From Carallia brachiata (Eukaryota > Streptophyta > Magnoliopsida > Malpighiales > Rhizophoraceae), in the NCBI GenBank assembly GCA_021464245.1, contig JADCRB010000046.1, positions 3,235,214 through 3,299,213 of the forward strand: a DNA stretch of 64,000 nt, in the 5' to 3' direction. Below, piece after piece: positions 25,045 to 38,559 of the stretch. Each line of letters opens with the position of its first letter. Positions within the stretch are counted from its first letter, which is position 1. Below the pieces are notes generated by a model. The model saw nothing but the letters and a program-made list of their open reading frames with translations, ran no database searches and had not been told where the DNA came from. The position numbers and the translations under genes are program-made.

Positions 25045-27126
25045 CGCAAGTGGGTCACATACCCCTTCATTGTGTTCTGCCCGTCCTCCTTTGCTCAAAA
25101 TAGATTTACAAAAAGGTTTAGGCAATATCATTGTGAAGACGGATTCGTTGCTTGTATTTCACAAACAGTTTTACAAACTGCACGATTTTCTTACTTGATT
25201 CCCCTCTTTTTTATTATCATATATTATATATGTTAGATTTTTATTTATTAATTGATGGATTCTCTACGCAATAAATGAACTTAATAGTTTTGTTTTTATT
25301 ATTAACTTCCGCACTCGTCATACAATTCATTTCAAGGTTCGCCACTTGTTCACAATTAATGCAGAAGAAACCCTCCGAAAGATGGATATTTCCTTTCTCA
25401 AAGTCTACAGAAAGGAAAGCGACTATGACATAAGGAGGGAAAACAAAAAGAAAAATGCTCTCGGCGGACCACCCCTCGTCATTTTTAGTGTTAATGTAAA
25501 CTTTAGTCGGTATGATCAAAAGTTAAGACTTTTAATTAAGGATAGATTCGACTCTCACTTCTTTTTTTAACCAGTCAATTTCTCTATAATAGTAAATCAT
25601 CTTTACTAGATTAAAAAAGATTTGCATTAAAAATGCATTTTCATTTTGTAAAACAATGATCATTGTGAAAGTAAAAAAAAAAAAAAAGATATTTTTAACC
25701 GCACCCCCATGAAATTGGCTCAAATGTTAATTATGCCATAATTACCCTTGAATTACAGAAAAACTGTTACATAAAAAAGCGTTATATTTATTAAAAAATC
25801 TAAGATATATGTGCACACAACGTGAATTTACAGTTTCATTAGCTTATTTACCGGGTGCCTTAATTTGCAAGTATATTAGCTGTCTATTGCAGCATTAATT
25901 GAAATTGACTAATATATGAATGTCGTATTCCATCAGTAAATAGCACACCCAGTGTGTTCAATTTACCAGCTGCTTTCCTTTAAGAGAATTGCGACATTTT
26001 TTTGAACGTGGACAACAGAATTGAGATTGTGGTGGCAACTATGAGGACAAAGATGTTACATTCATGGGCACATCAAATTAATGGAGTGGTTTTATTGACT
26101 CCCAACAATGCATGTGTTCTCATTTATTGGGTCGACTCTCTTGCATCTCTCTCTTCTCTACTCCTTGCCTTTCATGTTAATCAAAGTACACATATTTCTT
26201 TGATCACGATTTAAGAATTAAATTATTAAATATTATTAAATGACTTACATAAAATTTTTGTTATTATCTAAAATTAAACTATGAAATGAAACTCATTGAT
26301 ATATACCCATCAAAGAATCCATTGATTATTATGCTTTTACTCAAGATGAACAGAAGGCTAGCGTTTTTTAGTTTTGCCATTTTATAAGTGAACGCGGAGC
26401 AATCACACAAAAAACAAAAAAAGGGGGTAAATTACGACAATTCTTTCATTCTTTTTTCCCCCTAATTTTACTCCGTGTTCCAAGATAAGTAGAGTTACTT
26501 AATCATGGGTTCCTCTAGTTATATTATTTATTTTGAGTTGAAATTTGCAAGTCACCGGTAAAATTAAGATAGGACAAAATGCTCGATGCCTTGGAAATAA
26601 ATCGACCGTCAAATTCGAATTTACCAACTAATTAATTTTCCTTAAATGATAAACTAACTAAAGTTACCAGTTGATTTGAGTGGAAATTATTGAAATATTT
26701 CTAATTTGGATATGCATGATTATGAAGAAGAAACCACAAGTTGATCGACAATGAAATGTATTTATTTATGATATCATTTTTACTATGGAGAGAGAAAGAG
26801 AGAGCGTTTGTGGAGTCGTTGGGGTTTTGCTGGAATGCGGAAGGGTTGGAAGTGACATGAGCAACAAGACAAAATGTACATAAACTAAACTATTAAGGAG
26901 TAAGGACCCCGCTACAAGGTCGGGACAAATGGACAAGGAAGGGAGGGACCGAGATGATGTGGCGGCGCAGAATTCTACATGAATCCTGTGCATTTTTTTA
27001 ATATTTTTTAAAATATATAATATACAAATAAATAAAGTAAATGTGTTAATAATATTTTTTTTATAATTTTATACATATTTTATCATTTTTTCTAGAACAC
27101 TGTTACGTTTTTAGAAAAAAATATAT

Positions 27127-27287
27127 TTGAATTGCTGTCTGAATGTAATCAGTCAGATTTAATATGCAATCGATCGAATTATATGTATAACTAAATATAA
27201 GAAAATTTTCTTCTTATAATTGACTGCATATACAATTCGATCAGTTACACATTAAATCTGCTTAATTGTATTCAAACAATAATTCAA
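27127..27287. repeat. imperfect ~65-bp foldback (MITE or miRNA-precursor-like)
   Basis: The arm starting ttgaattgctgtctgaatg (27,127 to about 27,190) pairs, at roughly 80 percent by eye, with the reverse complement of about 27,223-27,287. The loop of about 30 nt is AT-rich. Shared blocks include cagatttaat and gatcgaatt. It has the size and shape of a foldback MITE; an expressed small-RNA precursor cannot be excluded. Confidence 0.65.
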
Positions 27288-27647
27288 GAGCTTCTTCTTC
27301 CAAAAATATAATTTTTTCATTTCTTCTATACTTATTATCTTGTCTTTTAAGAAAGAATAAATATTTTTTTCTTAAAAAAAGAAAAAAAAAAGTCTGAAAC
27401 CACGCGGCACTCACCCGTGACCCAGGCCGTTCGTTCCACCTGGTCCCCCATCGTTTTCCAACTATTAAATGTGTAAAGGTGGAGCTGGCCAGCCTCTGTT
27501 GGGACTTGCATGCAGACATGGATCCGAACCCCACACAATTTGGAATTGACCTTATTTATATTCCTTCTTAACTTCGTCTGCATCCAGAAAACACCAAGCA
27601 GCCAAGTGAAGTGTACCACTTGTTCGTGAAGATAAGACTAATAAAAG

Positions 27648-27705
27648 CTTTTCACACCTTACTTTTTTTTTTTTTTTTTTTTTTTACTTTTCGCACCTTA
27701 CTTTT
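27648..27705. repeat. poly(T) stub flanked by 19-bp direct repeats
   Basis: cttttcacaccttactttt at 27,648-27,666 recurs with one change (a to g) at 27,687-27,705. Nothing but T residues and one a lies between. Confidence 0.55.
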
Positions 27706-30700
27706 CTTTGAACCCACTAAAACGGCCTAAGCCATGCGCAGGATTATCCAAAACCCCACCTTTGTCGCCATTTGTACACTTCAGCAGAATTGTTGTATTA
27801 TGTCAATATATAGGTAGAGTGATGACATCTGTGTTCATGGGAGTAATATCTAAAGCAATTAGTTGCAGTTATCAACAAATTAATACAAACTATGGAAACT
27901 CAATACATATAATTAAGTTGTCATGTTTATGTTTAATTCAATTTTCACATGCATGATCCTGGTCTCAGGTTCTTTGCTTACAATTGTGTTTTTCTGGATA
28001 GATTTTTGCATGCACAAGTTTACATCAACAATTCGCTTGGAACTAATTAATTGGAATGCCATTTTTTTTTCCCCACTATACATATCGCCATCAAGTTACC
28101 ACCCTCTTATTGCCTCGATGACACACCATATATATATATATATATATATATAGCCATCAAGTTGATTTCAATTAACATGTTGTTACTTTTTTTTTTTTAA
28201 CCTTTTTTCGCCTGGTCCCTCCTGCTGGAGAAGACAACAAGTCTTCATCTTCAAGATTGTTCCAAAATATCTACGCCCGAGACATGAGTCAACCACCAAC
28301 GAAGGTGACAAAGAACGAAATCATATCCAGTAGAATGGAAAAAGAGGAAATTACTGGAAGGTTTTGGTCTAGTAATAAGAAGGTTGTTTTCAAGGTGATG
28401 TGTTTGATTCTCTCAATGGAACTACACGTATTCCCACCAAATTTGCTTCTTTAATGATACACAATTGTTTTGGCATAACTGTAAAATATTTTCTCTACTT
28501 TTTATTATTTAAACAAAATAGAAAAAAAAGGGGAAAATTGGCGAAGGGAAATAAGCCCACCAAACCTTTAAAGCGTACATGCATTTCTTGAATCTATGCT
28601 GGGAAATATGTTTCTTGTGCATTTCTTTTTGACACCTCTAATGATCATGATGCGATATGCCTACCCTCATTTGATATCTTTGGTTTTTATTGCTTTGCTT
28701 CCAGGCAAAACCACCAGCTACCTCTCAGTTTTTTCCACCTCAGGAACCAAAGATCAACCATTTCAGCTATCTTTTTAGTCGTTTTTGCTTTTACGTTCAT
28801 GCTACCTGATAACAATTTAATTATTTTTTTTTTTTTTAAAGAAGCAAGATAATTAGTCAAGGATCAACTCTTCTAGATTTTGGGTCAATCCAAAGCGAAC
28901 ACAAACAAAACGCGTTACATGCACCAGTAATATGAATTGAATTATTGTTTGTTTTGGACCAAACAAAAATTTCCTGTTCCGTGCATGTAGGTTGATTTTG
29001 ACTCTTTATTTGCGATGAATACAATTAGGGCAATGCCTTTTTTTTTTTTTTTTTTAAAGTAAACTAATAAGACAATGTTGAAATTCATCCCCAAAAACGT
29101 AATGATTGCATTCTGGTTGGTAATCGCTACCCAAGTTGATTGAAAAATTCGTCCTTCACACAAGCTATTTAAGCATAGAAACTAGCAAAAAGTAAATCTA
29201 ATATGAGAACATTAGGATTTAGGATGAAATGAACCTTCAGAATATTAAATAGCTTAATGGACCCTCTCTTAAACTTTCATTTTTAAAATTTCGAGTTTTA
29301 ATTTAAGAAGAGACTACAAGATTTATGATAATTGAGGGAATAATATCCGCTGTGTAGCTCATAGTCACAGTTTAACAAGTCTTTCAATCAGCACAAAAAA
29401 AAAAAAAAAAAAAGGAGAAGTAGGGCCTCCGAAAAAAAAAAGCTGAAACCTATTAAAATTAATGGTCAATTTTTTTTTTTGTCAAAATCTCAAAGAGGCC
29501 CAACCGTAAACAGGGGCGGAGGAGATTGTCGTAGGGCTCAAAAAAAAAAGAAAAGGATGAAAAAGGGAAAAAATGAAAATTTTTTGAGTCACTCTCGCAT
29601 GCACCTAAAAGGCGCATTGGGAGAGAGAATTAAATCTTTTGTGCATACATCAAGATATAACTATTTTAGTAATAAATAATTTAATTTTTCAGTATAAATT
29701 CATACCAAATACAGTTTTTAATAAATTTTATAGATTACATATTTTAAGAAAAAATATTATATCATTCTCTGTCGCCATGCCACCCAAAAACAAAACCTGA
29801 CTATAAAACCCCTTTAAAGTTTAAAGCTCTGATTCTAATTTTCATAACCGCATTCTGATTGTAAGTGATTCCAAGATTGACGAACTAAACTTCTTGATAT
29901 AATTAAGGCAAAAATAAAATCATGCGCTTCCTGAAATCATATGGCTGTGTCCAATAAGTCAAGTTAACAATCAATATATATATATATATATATATATAAG
30001 TAGAACCTTACAGGCCTGTCAAAGACGAACAACTAGTGAAGTTAAAAAAAAGATGCAAACGCTCCCACAAGCTTCGTTTTGGGCCTTTGTTGGTGTGGCC
30101 AGGCGCATTGGTGTCTGGCACCCAATGTTGCGGTCTCGTATGCATTTGCTTCACATGGGTCGGACCCATTAAAGAATGCCAACCAATGCTGCTCTCTCTC
30201 TCTCTCTCTCTCGCTCACAGGGTTACCTAACCTAAACGCTTCTTTTTCTTTTTTCTTTTTAATTTGTAATGATTACTAGTTAGTTTGTTAGGTGTTTAAA
30301 AAAAAATGAGTCTAAAGATACTGCAAGAAGGATATAGCACCTCAAGAGGTCAAGTCCCCAACCCACACTATTTTTGGTAGACTCTTAACCTGTCCTCGTC
30401 TTTCAAAGGCAGTAGCCACTCAAATTAAGACTAGGTTCAACCTAAATGCTTAAAAAGACTAAAGATTTTTCTTTGAAGGAATTATCAACTTTTCCTTCAA
30501 CATTTTTAAAACTAGAGGTTGACATGAGAAGTATATATATTCTAAGGTTTTTAGTATGAAAATATAAAGATATGGGGTAATGGCTGCACCAATATATTTA
30601 TCCTTTTTTTTGTGTCATTTATAATTGTAAGTTAGAAGACTGGGGTACAAAGCTAAGATACCATATTAATTTCATCATAACAATATAAAGAGGGAGTATG

Positions 30701-32437
30701 AGGGTTCTATTCTGTGCCAAAAGTAGCATGGAATCCAATCCAGAAAATGACAGAGCAATATGCCTTTTTTCTTCCTCTTGTTTTTGTGGATGCGCAGGCT
30801 TTTGGAGGGTCATTCTTACCTGTTCCCTCTAAATTATTAGATCTAAATTTCTCTTTTGCCTTTCCTTCCCAATTAATCATAAAGCTTCACTGCCTATGTT
30901 CATTTTAAATAATAGCACAATAATTATACAATTTATCTAATAATATCTAATAATTTATTTTTTTTTTTGTTTCAAATTTAAATTGTTTAATAGTTCATAT
31001 CAAGCACTTACCAAATAAAGTGCAAGGAACACTCGAGAATCCAATTTGCTCATAGACTTTTGACCCTAATTGGTAATTATGAAACTTGTCCCCTTATGGG
31101 GTCCATACAAGTTGCACTTTGTTAACAAAATATGCTTCAGGGTGCCCCATACATTATACTTGGGATGCCTACATCAAAAAGGGTTCATTGATATCTTATT
31201 ATCTTGAAAAGGTGTGAAGATAATGTGCACATAAACTGAACTAAACAGAGGTCTCAACCATACCCCATTAATTAAGTTTGCTAAAAGGTGGTGTGGTGAT
31301 GTGTGATTTAAAGGTTAGCAGTGCTTTTATGGAAGGGGACAATAACTAAAATCCAAGACAAAGGTTGTTACTTGTAATGCACAAGTTTGCTGACCTAAGA
31401 GAGATGCATATCCACCACATTTGTCTACAAATGGCATAGTAAGTATACAATATTAAGATTTTTTTTTGTTTGTTTTGATACAGTACGTTCACATTCTAAT
31501 TGAAGACCTAGATTTTATAACATGATAGTCTCGTATAATGAAATGTTTATTTAGTTGCTAATTACTCATACAAGCACCTAAAATTTTGGAATAAATAGTT
31601 TGAGCGTTTTAACAAAAGGATCTAAGAAATTAAGAGCTAGTTAGATTGTCAGTCAAGAGAACTAGCAACAATTAATAATTGAGATCTTTATTTTTGAAAT
31701 CTTGATTCTAATTCTAAAAATAATAAATATAAGATTTATGAAAATAATAAAAATTAATTTTATTATTCAACTCATGATTCTGTAAATTTTTTTAATAATA
31801 AAAAAAATCCACGATATGCAATGGTAAAAATCTCTCGTGCACCTAAAAATCAGAAGCAAGATCGTTCCCACGTGCCAAGTGGATCCAAGATATTGGATTC
31901 AAAGATTATGTTGGTTCCATTGAGCTGGCGTAACTCGCCTCTCTTGGATTTGTATTTTGTACACAATATCCATTTTTATTTTTTTTTTCCGTTCAAAATT
32001 CTAAGATTAATAATGATAGTAAGAATCTGATGCATGCCGGCCTCACCAGCAACCCGACACAATAATTTTGAAATTCTGCATTATTTCTTTATTTATTTAT
32101 TTTTTGGTCTCTCGAGCACAAAGTCGGCGAAAAGAATAAAAGCCCAAATGATTTTTTTTTTTGACATACGTACTATTTTATACCATGATTATAACTTTTT
32201 GTACAATATAAAAGAGATTTTCAAAATTTTATATTATTTTACTGAATATCTCATATATGCTGTATAAAATATTATCTATATGATATAAATTATTTTGTAT
32301 GTACTATAAAAATATCTTGTGTCTATTAGTGTCCAGGAGATTGAGTCTATAATATATATATATATATATATTATTTTTTTTTTTTAGAAGACCCAATATG
32401 GTCCTATGTCACATGCCATCATCACCAACGACAATTT

Positions 32438-32497
32438 AAAGTTTTCCTGTGCTCAAAAAAAAAAAAAAAAGAAAGAAAGAAAGAAAGAAAGTTTTCC
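32438..32497. repeat. poly(A)/GAAA stub with 10-bp direct repeats
   Basis: aaagttttcc occurs at 32,438-32,447 and 32,488-32,497. The spacer begins tgtgctc followed by an A run and GAAA units. The gctc(A)n start resembles the stub at 9,449. The flanking repeat is short, so a chance match is possible. Confidence 0.4.
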
Positions 32498-32924
32498 CCT
32501 TGTGTCGATGCAGGATCTGGGAGATCAATTAAATAATTCAAATCAGGTTCAATTGGGTTCATTTTGTCTTGTGATTTTTTTTTTCCAATTTCCTTTTTTT
32601 TTTTTTGGGTCTTAGAACTTACATACAGAGAGAGGCCCAATATTATTATTAATTTTTTGGGTACATGGCCCAACATTATTATTACCGTGCGACAAAGTCC
32701 GTCCCAAAATAATGCTACTTCTCTACGGTCCAAAAAGGCCTGGCCCCAATTTGTTAAATTAGGAGGACACTTATGATGAATTATTGGTAATAGATTAACT
32801 TTAGGCTCTGTTTTATGGTAACATCAAAATGGGCTCATGAAAACGGGCTTGCGGAAAAGGAGACGACAGCCCGTTTCTGGCAAATGTGCTCTATGGCTGC
32901 TTGCTATGGTTTTTTCCAGGTTCA

Positions 32925-32971
32925 GGCTGGTGGCTGTGGCTGTGGCCGTGGCTGTGGCTGTGGCTGTGGCC
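32925..32971. repeat. TGGCTG hexamer array
   Basis: About eight imperfect copies of a TGGCTG hexamer with one TGGCCG variant. GC-rich in an AT-rich neighbourhood. Frames through it encode Gly-Cys or Trp-Leu repeats but are short and look incidental. Confidence 0.75.
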
Positions 32972-33592
32972 ATCATGTCGAGATGATACTCTACTGTCGA
33001 GTTGTATTCCTTCTCTTGCCCCTATCGAGAGATGCAACTTATTAATCTTAAGGCAAAGGAGCGAGAAACTCGACGCTACTACTCTTGAACAATTTAGAGT
33101 TGGACCCTCTTTTTACACTATTACGGATAGGAAAATAATCGGAAAATTTTGGATTCAAAATTGTGGAGATTTTTTACTTTTGCATAAATTCTTTCTTTTG
33201 TTTTTAGCAGTTGAAAATAGGAGATAAAAAGAGAGTACATTATCCAAAAATGCTTGCCTTAGTTGGTCACATCAAATGTATGTTATGCTACCATGACCGT
33301 GGCATTAACTTAACTCGCTTAAAAGGTGAATCAAATTAGACAATCACTTAACTAGAACAATCTCGAGGCTTTCTTCTTCCTCTCGATCAAAGGGCAAAGC
33401 TTGAGAACTGAAATCCAGAGAAAGAAGACTAAGTTGAAAATAAGTTGCAAGAATTTGACATAGCGTTATACGATGATTTACCCTGAAAATCTTGCATATA
33501 CATTCCAATCTTTTAAATAGAAGAATCCGCAGTATAATGTATCATTGAATCAAAGATATCCGGAATCCCTGGTTGTAAAAGGTTAAATTGAT

Positions 33593-33657
33593 CCATAGAT
33601 AGAAGTGGGTTAAATGGTTCAGTTAAATTGATCCATTTAACCCACTTCTATCTATGG
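33593..33657. repeat. perfect 25-bp inverted repeat in the CNGC15 3' region
   Basis: The 25 nt at 33,593-33,617 (beginning ccatagatagaagtgg) are the exact reverse complement of 33,633-33,657, with a 15-nt loop. It lies about 130 nt past the CNGC15 stop, so it would fall in the 3' UTR and form a strong hairpin in the mRNA. The eight nt before each arm (aaattgat) are also repeated directly. Confidence 0.85.
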
Positions 33658-33787
33658 CTGAGTTGCGTGGAGGGGCGGAGGGATTCCAGACTATCAGGAA
33701 AGTTTTCTGACAAGCATCTGGAATGGGCATGATCCAGAATGTATAAAACCCGTGGCTATTATTTCTTTCTCCCCCTGCAGGCGAGCA

Positions 33788-36700
33788 CTAGTCATCATCA
33801 TCATCATCATCAGCATCAGCAGAAAAGTCGGGCTCCGCAGGCTTTGGCAACTTAGGCATCTCATCTTTCATCTTGTGAGCTCCTCTCCGTGTGTTTGCAG
33901 CAAATCTTGGCGCCAGCATTGTCCGCCCAAGGTTCTGTTTTGGCTGGGAACGATTTGAAGCATCTGAAAAATGGTCCCCTTCTGGTTGCTCTGTCTTTTC
34001 AGCCTCACCCAAAACATAAGAAAAGGACTCCGACGTGGAGAGACTTTTTTCCATCGTCCTTCTCTTGTGCCGACGCCAAGCAGCCTGTATGAAGCAGGCT
34101 GCCCATGTTCTCCAATGATGGGAATGATACCGGAGTGTGTGTTGCAGCTTTTTGCTATGGAGGCGTCTGAATTGGTTGGCAACAAACTTCAGATCTTCGG
34201 CTCTCAACGCAAAAGCTTCAACTTCATTTAGAGCTCTAACTGTTCTAGTTGAAGAAGGCAGATTTTGAGAACGTTTCGGCTGCAAAGCCCATGCTAATAG
34301 CTCCTCTCCACAAAAATCTCCAGGTTTCAGTCTAATTGAGTTGAAGAAACCTGTCCGGCCTCCATTTGTGGTAGAACTTTCCAGACTGCCTCTGATAAAA
34401 AACAACATTGCTGTCACAGGGTCCCCCTCGCGAACAATATAGGTGCCTTCTGTGCTTAGGGAACATACTAGACGCTCACATATTGCATCAAGCAGCTGAT
34501 CATCCATCTGTGAGAAGAAGGGGACCTGCAAACAAGAAAGAAAGTGGGTTATCATGCCAAAAAAGAATTAAACTAACTTGACTTATCAGCGTATGTCTCT
34601 AGGATGTATCAACATCGAAGACATTTATGTTCACAAAATATCCAGCAGGGGCATCAATGTTCACTCCATGGGTGCAGCAGGGCCACAAAGTGGATCATTT
34701 TGTGGAGCACAGCCACCTGAGAAGAATTTTGACTACTTTGATGAAAGAAGTCACCTCAAGTAGAACTCAAAAGGTCAACAAAGTTCCTTACTAATATACA
34801 CCACTCTGGCCTGCTCAGATATGCTAAAAAGGTTCTTGATGGATTGAGCAATAATCGATTTTACGCAAAGGAAGAAACCAATGCAGCACCCCAGAACAAA
34901 TGTCTCATTTGCTATACTTATGGTATGACGTTAAAACTGTGTCTAACCTAATTCCATTTAAATCGTAGAACTGAATATATGAGCAGAAACTTACACGTCG
35001 AACAATGCCCAAGCATAGGTGCCGCTGGATATCACGTCGAAGATCCGTAGGCAATCCCTGCAATATAGCTTCTTCATCTACTCCCCTTGTTGCAAGCCAC
35101 TTATACTGAACAAAGCGTCGAACCCGTTGTCTTAGATCTTCAGGGAGTTGGCGGTGCTTCATCCACTCCTCAGTATCCCTTCGTTTAAGTCTCCATTCCT
35201 CGAGTCTCACAGTAAGAGATTGAAGGTACGTCTACCACATATCAACAAATACCAAACCATTAAATGTTTGCAGTCAAGTTGGAAACAGAAAGGAAAAAAT
35301 GTCTTTAACCATCCAAAAGAGAGGAGTAATAATAATAAACAGTTGATTCCTCATCATCAAAAAATAAAAATAATAATAATAATAATAATAATATAATAAC
35401 AATCATAAACTGTTTGATAGAGAAGCAACTTGGCAGTTCGAATAATGACTCTAGTGTAAAGCTTTTTTAAGTACCTGCATATTGCCAATCAAATGGGCAA
35501 AAAGAACTAGACCCGTGCAGGAAATAAGTATTGAAAATGATGTCTCCCCCAGAAACATGCTAGTTGACAAATTCTGCCCGTATGAGCTGAAAATAAGAAA
35601 GCAACAGACATGAATTTCTATGTAAACCATCTAGACATTCCTATCAACGCAGAGTTTAAAGAAATGGACAATTTTAGTGACAGCGTATTGAAAGGTTGAT
35701 GACTGTGATGCCTGGAAAAAGCAAAAACATACCTTAGCTGTTGTAAACCCCACCACAAGCAATAGAAATATTTCTCAACGAAAAGTGAAGAGACAACACT
35801 GTTTGTCACAGCATTTTCAAATATGCCATACTTGAAAGAGATATCATTATTGGGATCACAGTTCTTGAAGACCATGGTGCTATTTGCCCATATCTTGCGA
35901 TCATCATGGTCAAAAGTGTCACAATCTAGATAACTGTGCATGCATTTCATAGAGCCATTTTCCTTTCTACAGTTCGAAATCCAGCAAGACCTATATCTGT
36001 CAAGTGCTAGCAAATACCATGCTGCCCCTACAACCTGCAAATAAAAGAAAAGGTTAGATGGGCATCAGCTTATGGAACTGGATCACTGGAATCATCAAGT
36101 GGTAAAAGACAGAATGGCTACTTAAAGAAGAGAAGATATAAGCAGAACATACATGGCTTGCCAACATGTACAGTAGCAGATTATAAGTGGCCCCTGCCCA
36201 AGTTGTCGTTGTTACCACTCCAGTGGCTTTAATCATTTGAGAACTCAATGGGAAAATCAGGTACAATCTCGGAATATATTGTAGCAGAACAACTAATGCA
36301 AGGGCATGGCTGTTGGAGTCAGTTCGAGAGCTTCTTTTTGCTGGTACCATAAGCCAGACAACTATCTGTGAGGAATTTGAATTCATATTGATTGCCATAT
36401 CAGTTCCAGGATTATACAATAGAAGCAGATGAAAATATCAGTGTTACTAATAAACTGTCTGATGGGAAGAAGCAAGCTAATTGATTTGCCATTCTTATGT
36501 AATCAGACCTATTTACTTTGTAAAGAAAGATGACAAATGAAAAGAAGGAACATACATTGTACACATAGGTTCCTGTGCTCAGAGAAGTTGATTCAACATA
36601 CCCAGAGGCATTCTTCTTTAGATATGGAACTAGATCCCATACTTCACCGAGGATTGCATAAAACCAGAGGTCCATAAAAATTGTTATCTTTTATTAGGGT

Positions 36701-38559
36701 CCAGACATTTAGCATGATAGTATAGGGACTCTTTATATATTATCAGAACCACAAGACTCTTTATTCAGCCAGGTCTTGAAGTATATCGCATAAGAGGCAG
36801 ATAGAACCTGGGCGTAAGCCAGTTGCAAGTTACTGACAACCATTTTTCAATCTATAAGTCGTTTTGAATTTTTTTCTCCTATTTTACATATTGGATATGA
36901 GCGAATATCTCTCTTTTATCCTCACTTAGTCGCACTGCATGTTGGACCCAAAGAGCTATTCTATCAGTAAGCATATTTCTGTGACAATCTATAGGCCACT
37001 ATTTCCCTCTCATGACTGCTCTAGCAAATAGTACTTGAGAAGTGCCTTCAGTTGTAATGACTATGTTTGTGCCCGTAAGAGGTTAACATATAACATGTAG
37101 AAAATACCAGATTAATAAAAACTTATATCAGGAAGATTATAAACTAAAAAGCAATTTCCAAATTCTTCTAGAGAACCATTTTTTTTTAACAATTCCCATG
37201 TTCTCGTAGACTTTCACAGTCTATCTTGCTTGTTCTGCAGCAAATTCACTCATAATGTCAATGAAGTAAGTAGAAGCTGGGGGCTGTCAAACATCATGAT
37301 AGCAAAACGCCATACCTGAGGAAGAGGCAGGGTTGCAATGAGATCAATGAAGAAGTCTGATCTTATATACCTCCGAGCAATCTTCTTTGGATCCATGACC
37401 AGTTGGCCCCTTCCAAACAGCCGAGAGCTCGGTGCAATGTAAGCAGTCCTAAATTTTATAAACACTTGCAGCAAATAAATAAGATCTGCAACAGTACGAA
37501 AAAAGGTCAAAACTATCCGCAACCTGAAGTCTGTATCCACACAAGAAGAGTCTCCATCCCCACCAACAATTGGCAAGTAAAAGTACAGTGGGTCAATAAA
37601 AAGAGCCACCAAGCACGAGACAAGGAAAATTCTGTTCCATCTTTGCACGATATGGTTTCCTGGATCAAGTATTTTCTGAAACCACGGTGCATGGTCTTCC
37701 GGAAAAAACTTCAAGTTCCCCATTTTGTGTGTTTCAGGGAGTATACTTTTACCCTCAACCTTCCCATTGTCCGCTTTGGGCAAAGAAGATGATACCTTGT
37801 CCTTGGAAGATGATTTTTTCAGGAGTGTTGGGTCACCATTACTCCACAGAGTCCCTTTCTGGTGCTTATCATCAATATAAAACCTGTAAATCACCAAATC
37901 CCCATATTCAGGATAGTAACATGAGTCACTCTCTGAAACAAATTTAAGCTATCAAGGCAATATTGGTTAATGAACAATTAATAAAAAAGAAAAAAAAGGA
38001 AAAAAAAGAAAAAAAAAAACATGATTCAGTTTTAGCTTCCAAAGAAGCAAAATGAAGTGTGTAAGTCTAAATAATTTAGATCTTTTCTTATATTTCTCTA
38101 CAACACCAGGTTAATTGAAAAATCTAGTATTTTTCCTCAAAAAACTTTTTTTTTTTTAAAAGGAAAACCCAGAAAACAAGCACAGGGTTTCGCCTCGCCT
38201 TCTGTATATCGAAAATTGACAAGAACACAAAAATATATTTCCTTTTCTTTCTGGAAGAAAAGTTTCCGCAAAAATTGGACCTTTGTCGCCAAGCAAGCAG
38301 CCCCTAATCATACCATGTCAGTTCCTCTTCTCATAACTAAAAGAGTAAAACCCCCACACCAAAATCTTTTTCAAAAAGTTCTACAAGCCTCTATCACATG
38401 GAAATGCAATCAACAAGCAGCCAAGAAAGAGCATCTCAATGGAAAAATTTTCCTGCAAACTTTCTCGGCAAACAAACATAGCCCCAGAAAATATCAAGTA
38501 CAAGAAACAGAAACAACACAAGAAAGTAACCTCACTAGATTTCCCTTCTTCAACTCCAT
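33788..38559 (-). CDS. CNGC15: cyclic nucleotide-gated cation channel, CNGC15 type
   Basis: Seven exons on the minus strand: 38,559-38,531, 37,883-37,316, 36,365-36,153, 36,034-35,733, 35,586-35,475, 35,231-34,995 and 34,525-33,788. Phases agree throughout, giving 732 aa. The N-terminus is followed by ILDPG and the first membrane helix (about 93-115). S2-S4 follow, with FGRGQLVMDPKKIARRY (about 166-182). The S5-pore ends LWWGLQQLSSYGQNLST (about 365-380). After S6 (LIGNMQ) come the C-linker and cyclic-nucleotide-binding domain with GDFCGEELLAWAL (556-568) and an IQ motif, FIQAAWRRHKRR (about 631-642). The match to CNGC15 in the extracellular and CNBD segments is close. In legumes CNGC15 acts at the nuclear envelope in symbiotic calcium oscillations; in Arabidopsis it is linked to nitrate and root calcium signalling. 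Exon 1 is tiny (9 codons plus 2 nt), the least certain exon. The C-terminus ends in seven Asp. Confidence 0.92.
38531..38559 (-). other. CNGC15: proposed first coding exon of CNGC15
   Basis: MELKKGNLV plus AG, then donor gttact, joins exon 2 (acceptor tttacag, first base G) to give ...NLVRFYIDD. This resembles the SVRF.DD start common in the family. An in-frame ATG without an intervening stop lies upstream at 38,679 and would add 40 residues, so the start is not settled. Confidence 0.6.

Larger units (their letters stand above)
22650..33580. other. intergenic, AT-rich, no gene recognised
   Basis: Neither strand shows a frame I can assign. Noted inside: inverted repeats at 23,270-23,339 and 27,127-27,287; poly(T) stubs with direct repeats at 24,997-25,044 and 27,648-27,705; TA runs near 28,128-28,152, 29,978-29,998 and 32,349-32,370; a CT run near 30,189-30,212; a GAAA run near 32,469-32,490; and a TGGCTG hexamer array at 32,925-32,971. 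An open frame near 28,257-28,454 has mixed composition but no recognisable domain. Confidence 0.5.

Noticed and set aside
29461..29490. Possible poly(T) stub at ggtcaa-T run-gtcaaaa
   Set aside because: The flanking repeat is only about five or six bases, within chance expectation.
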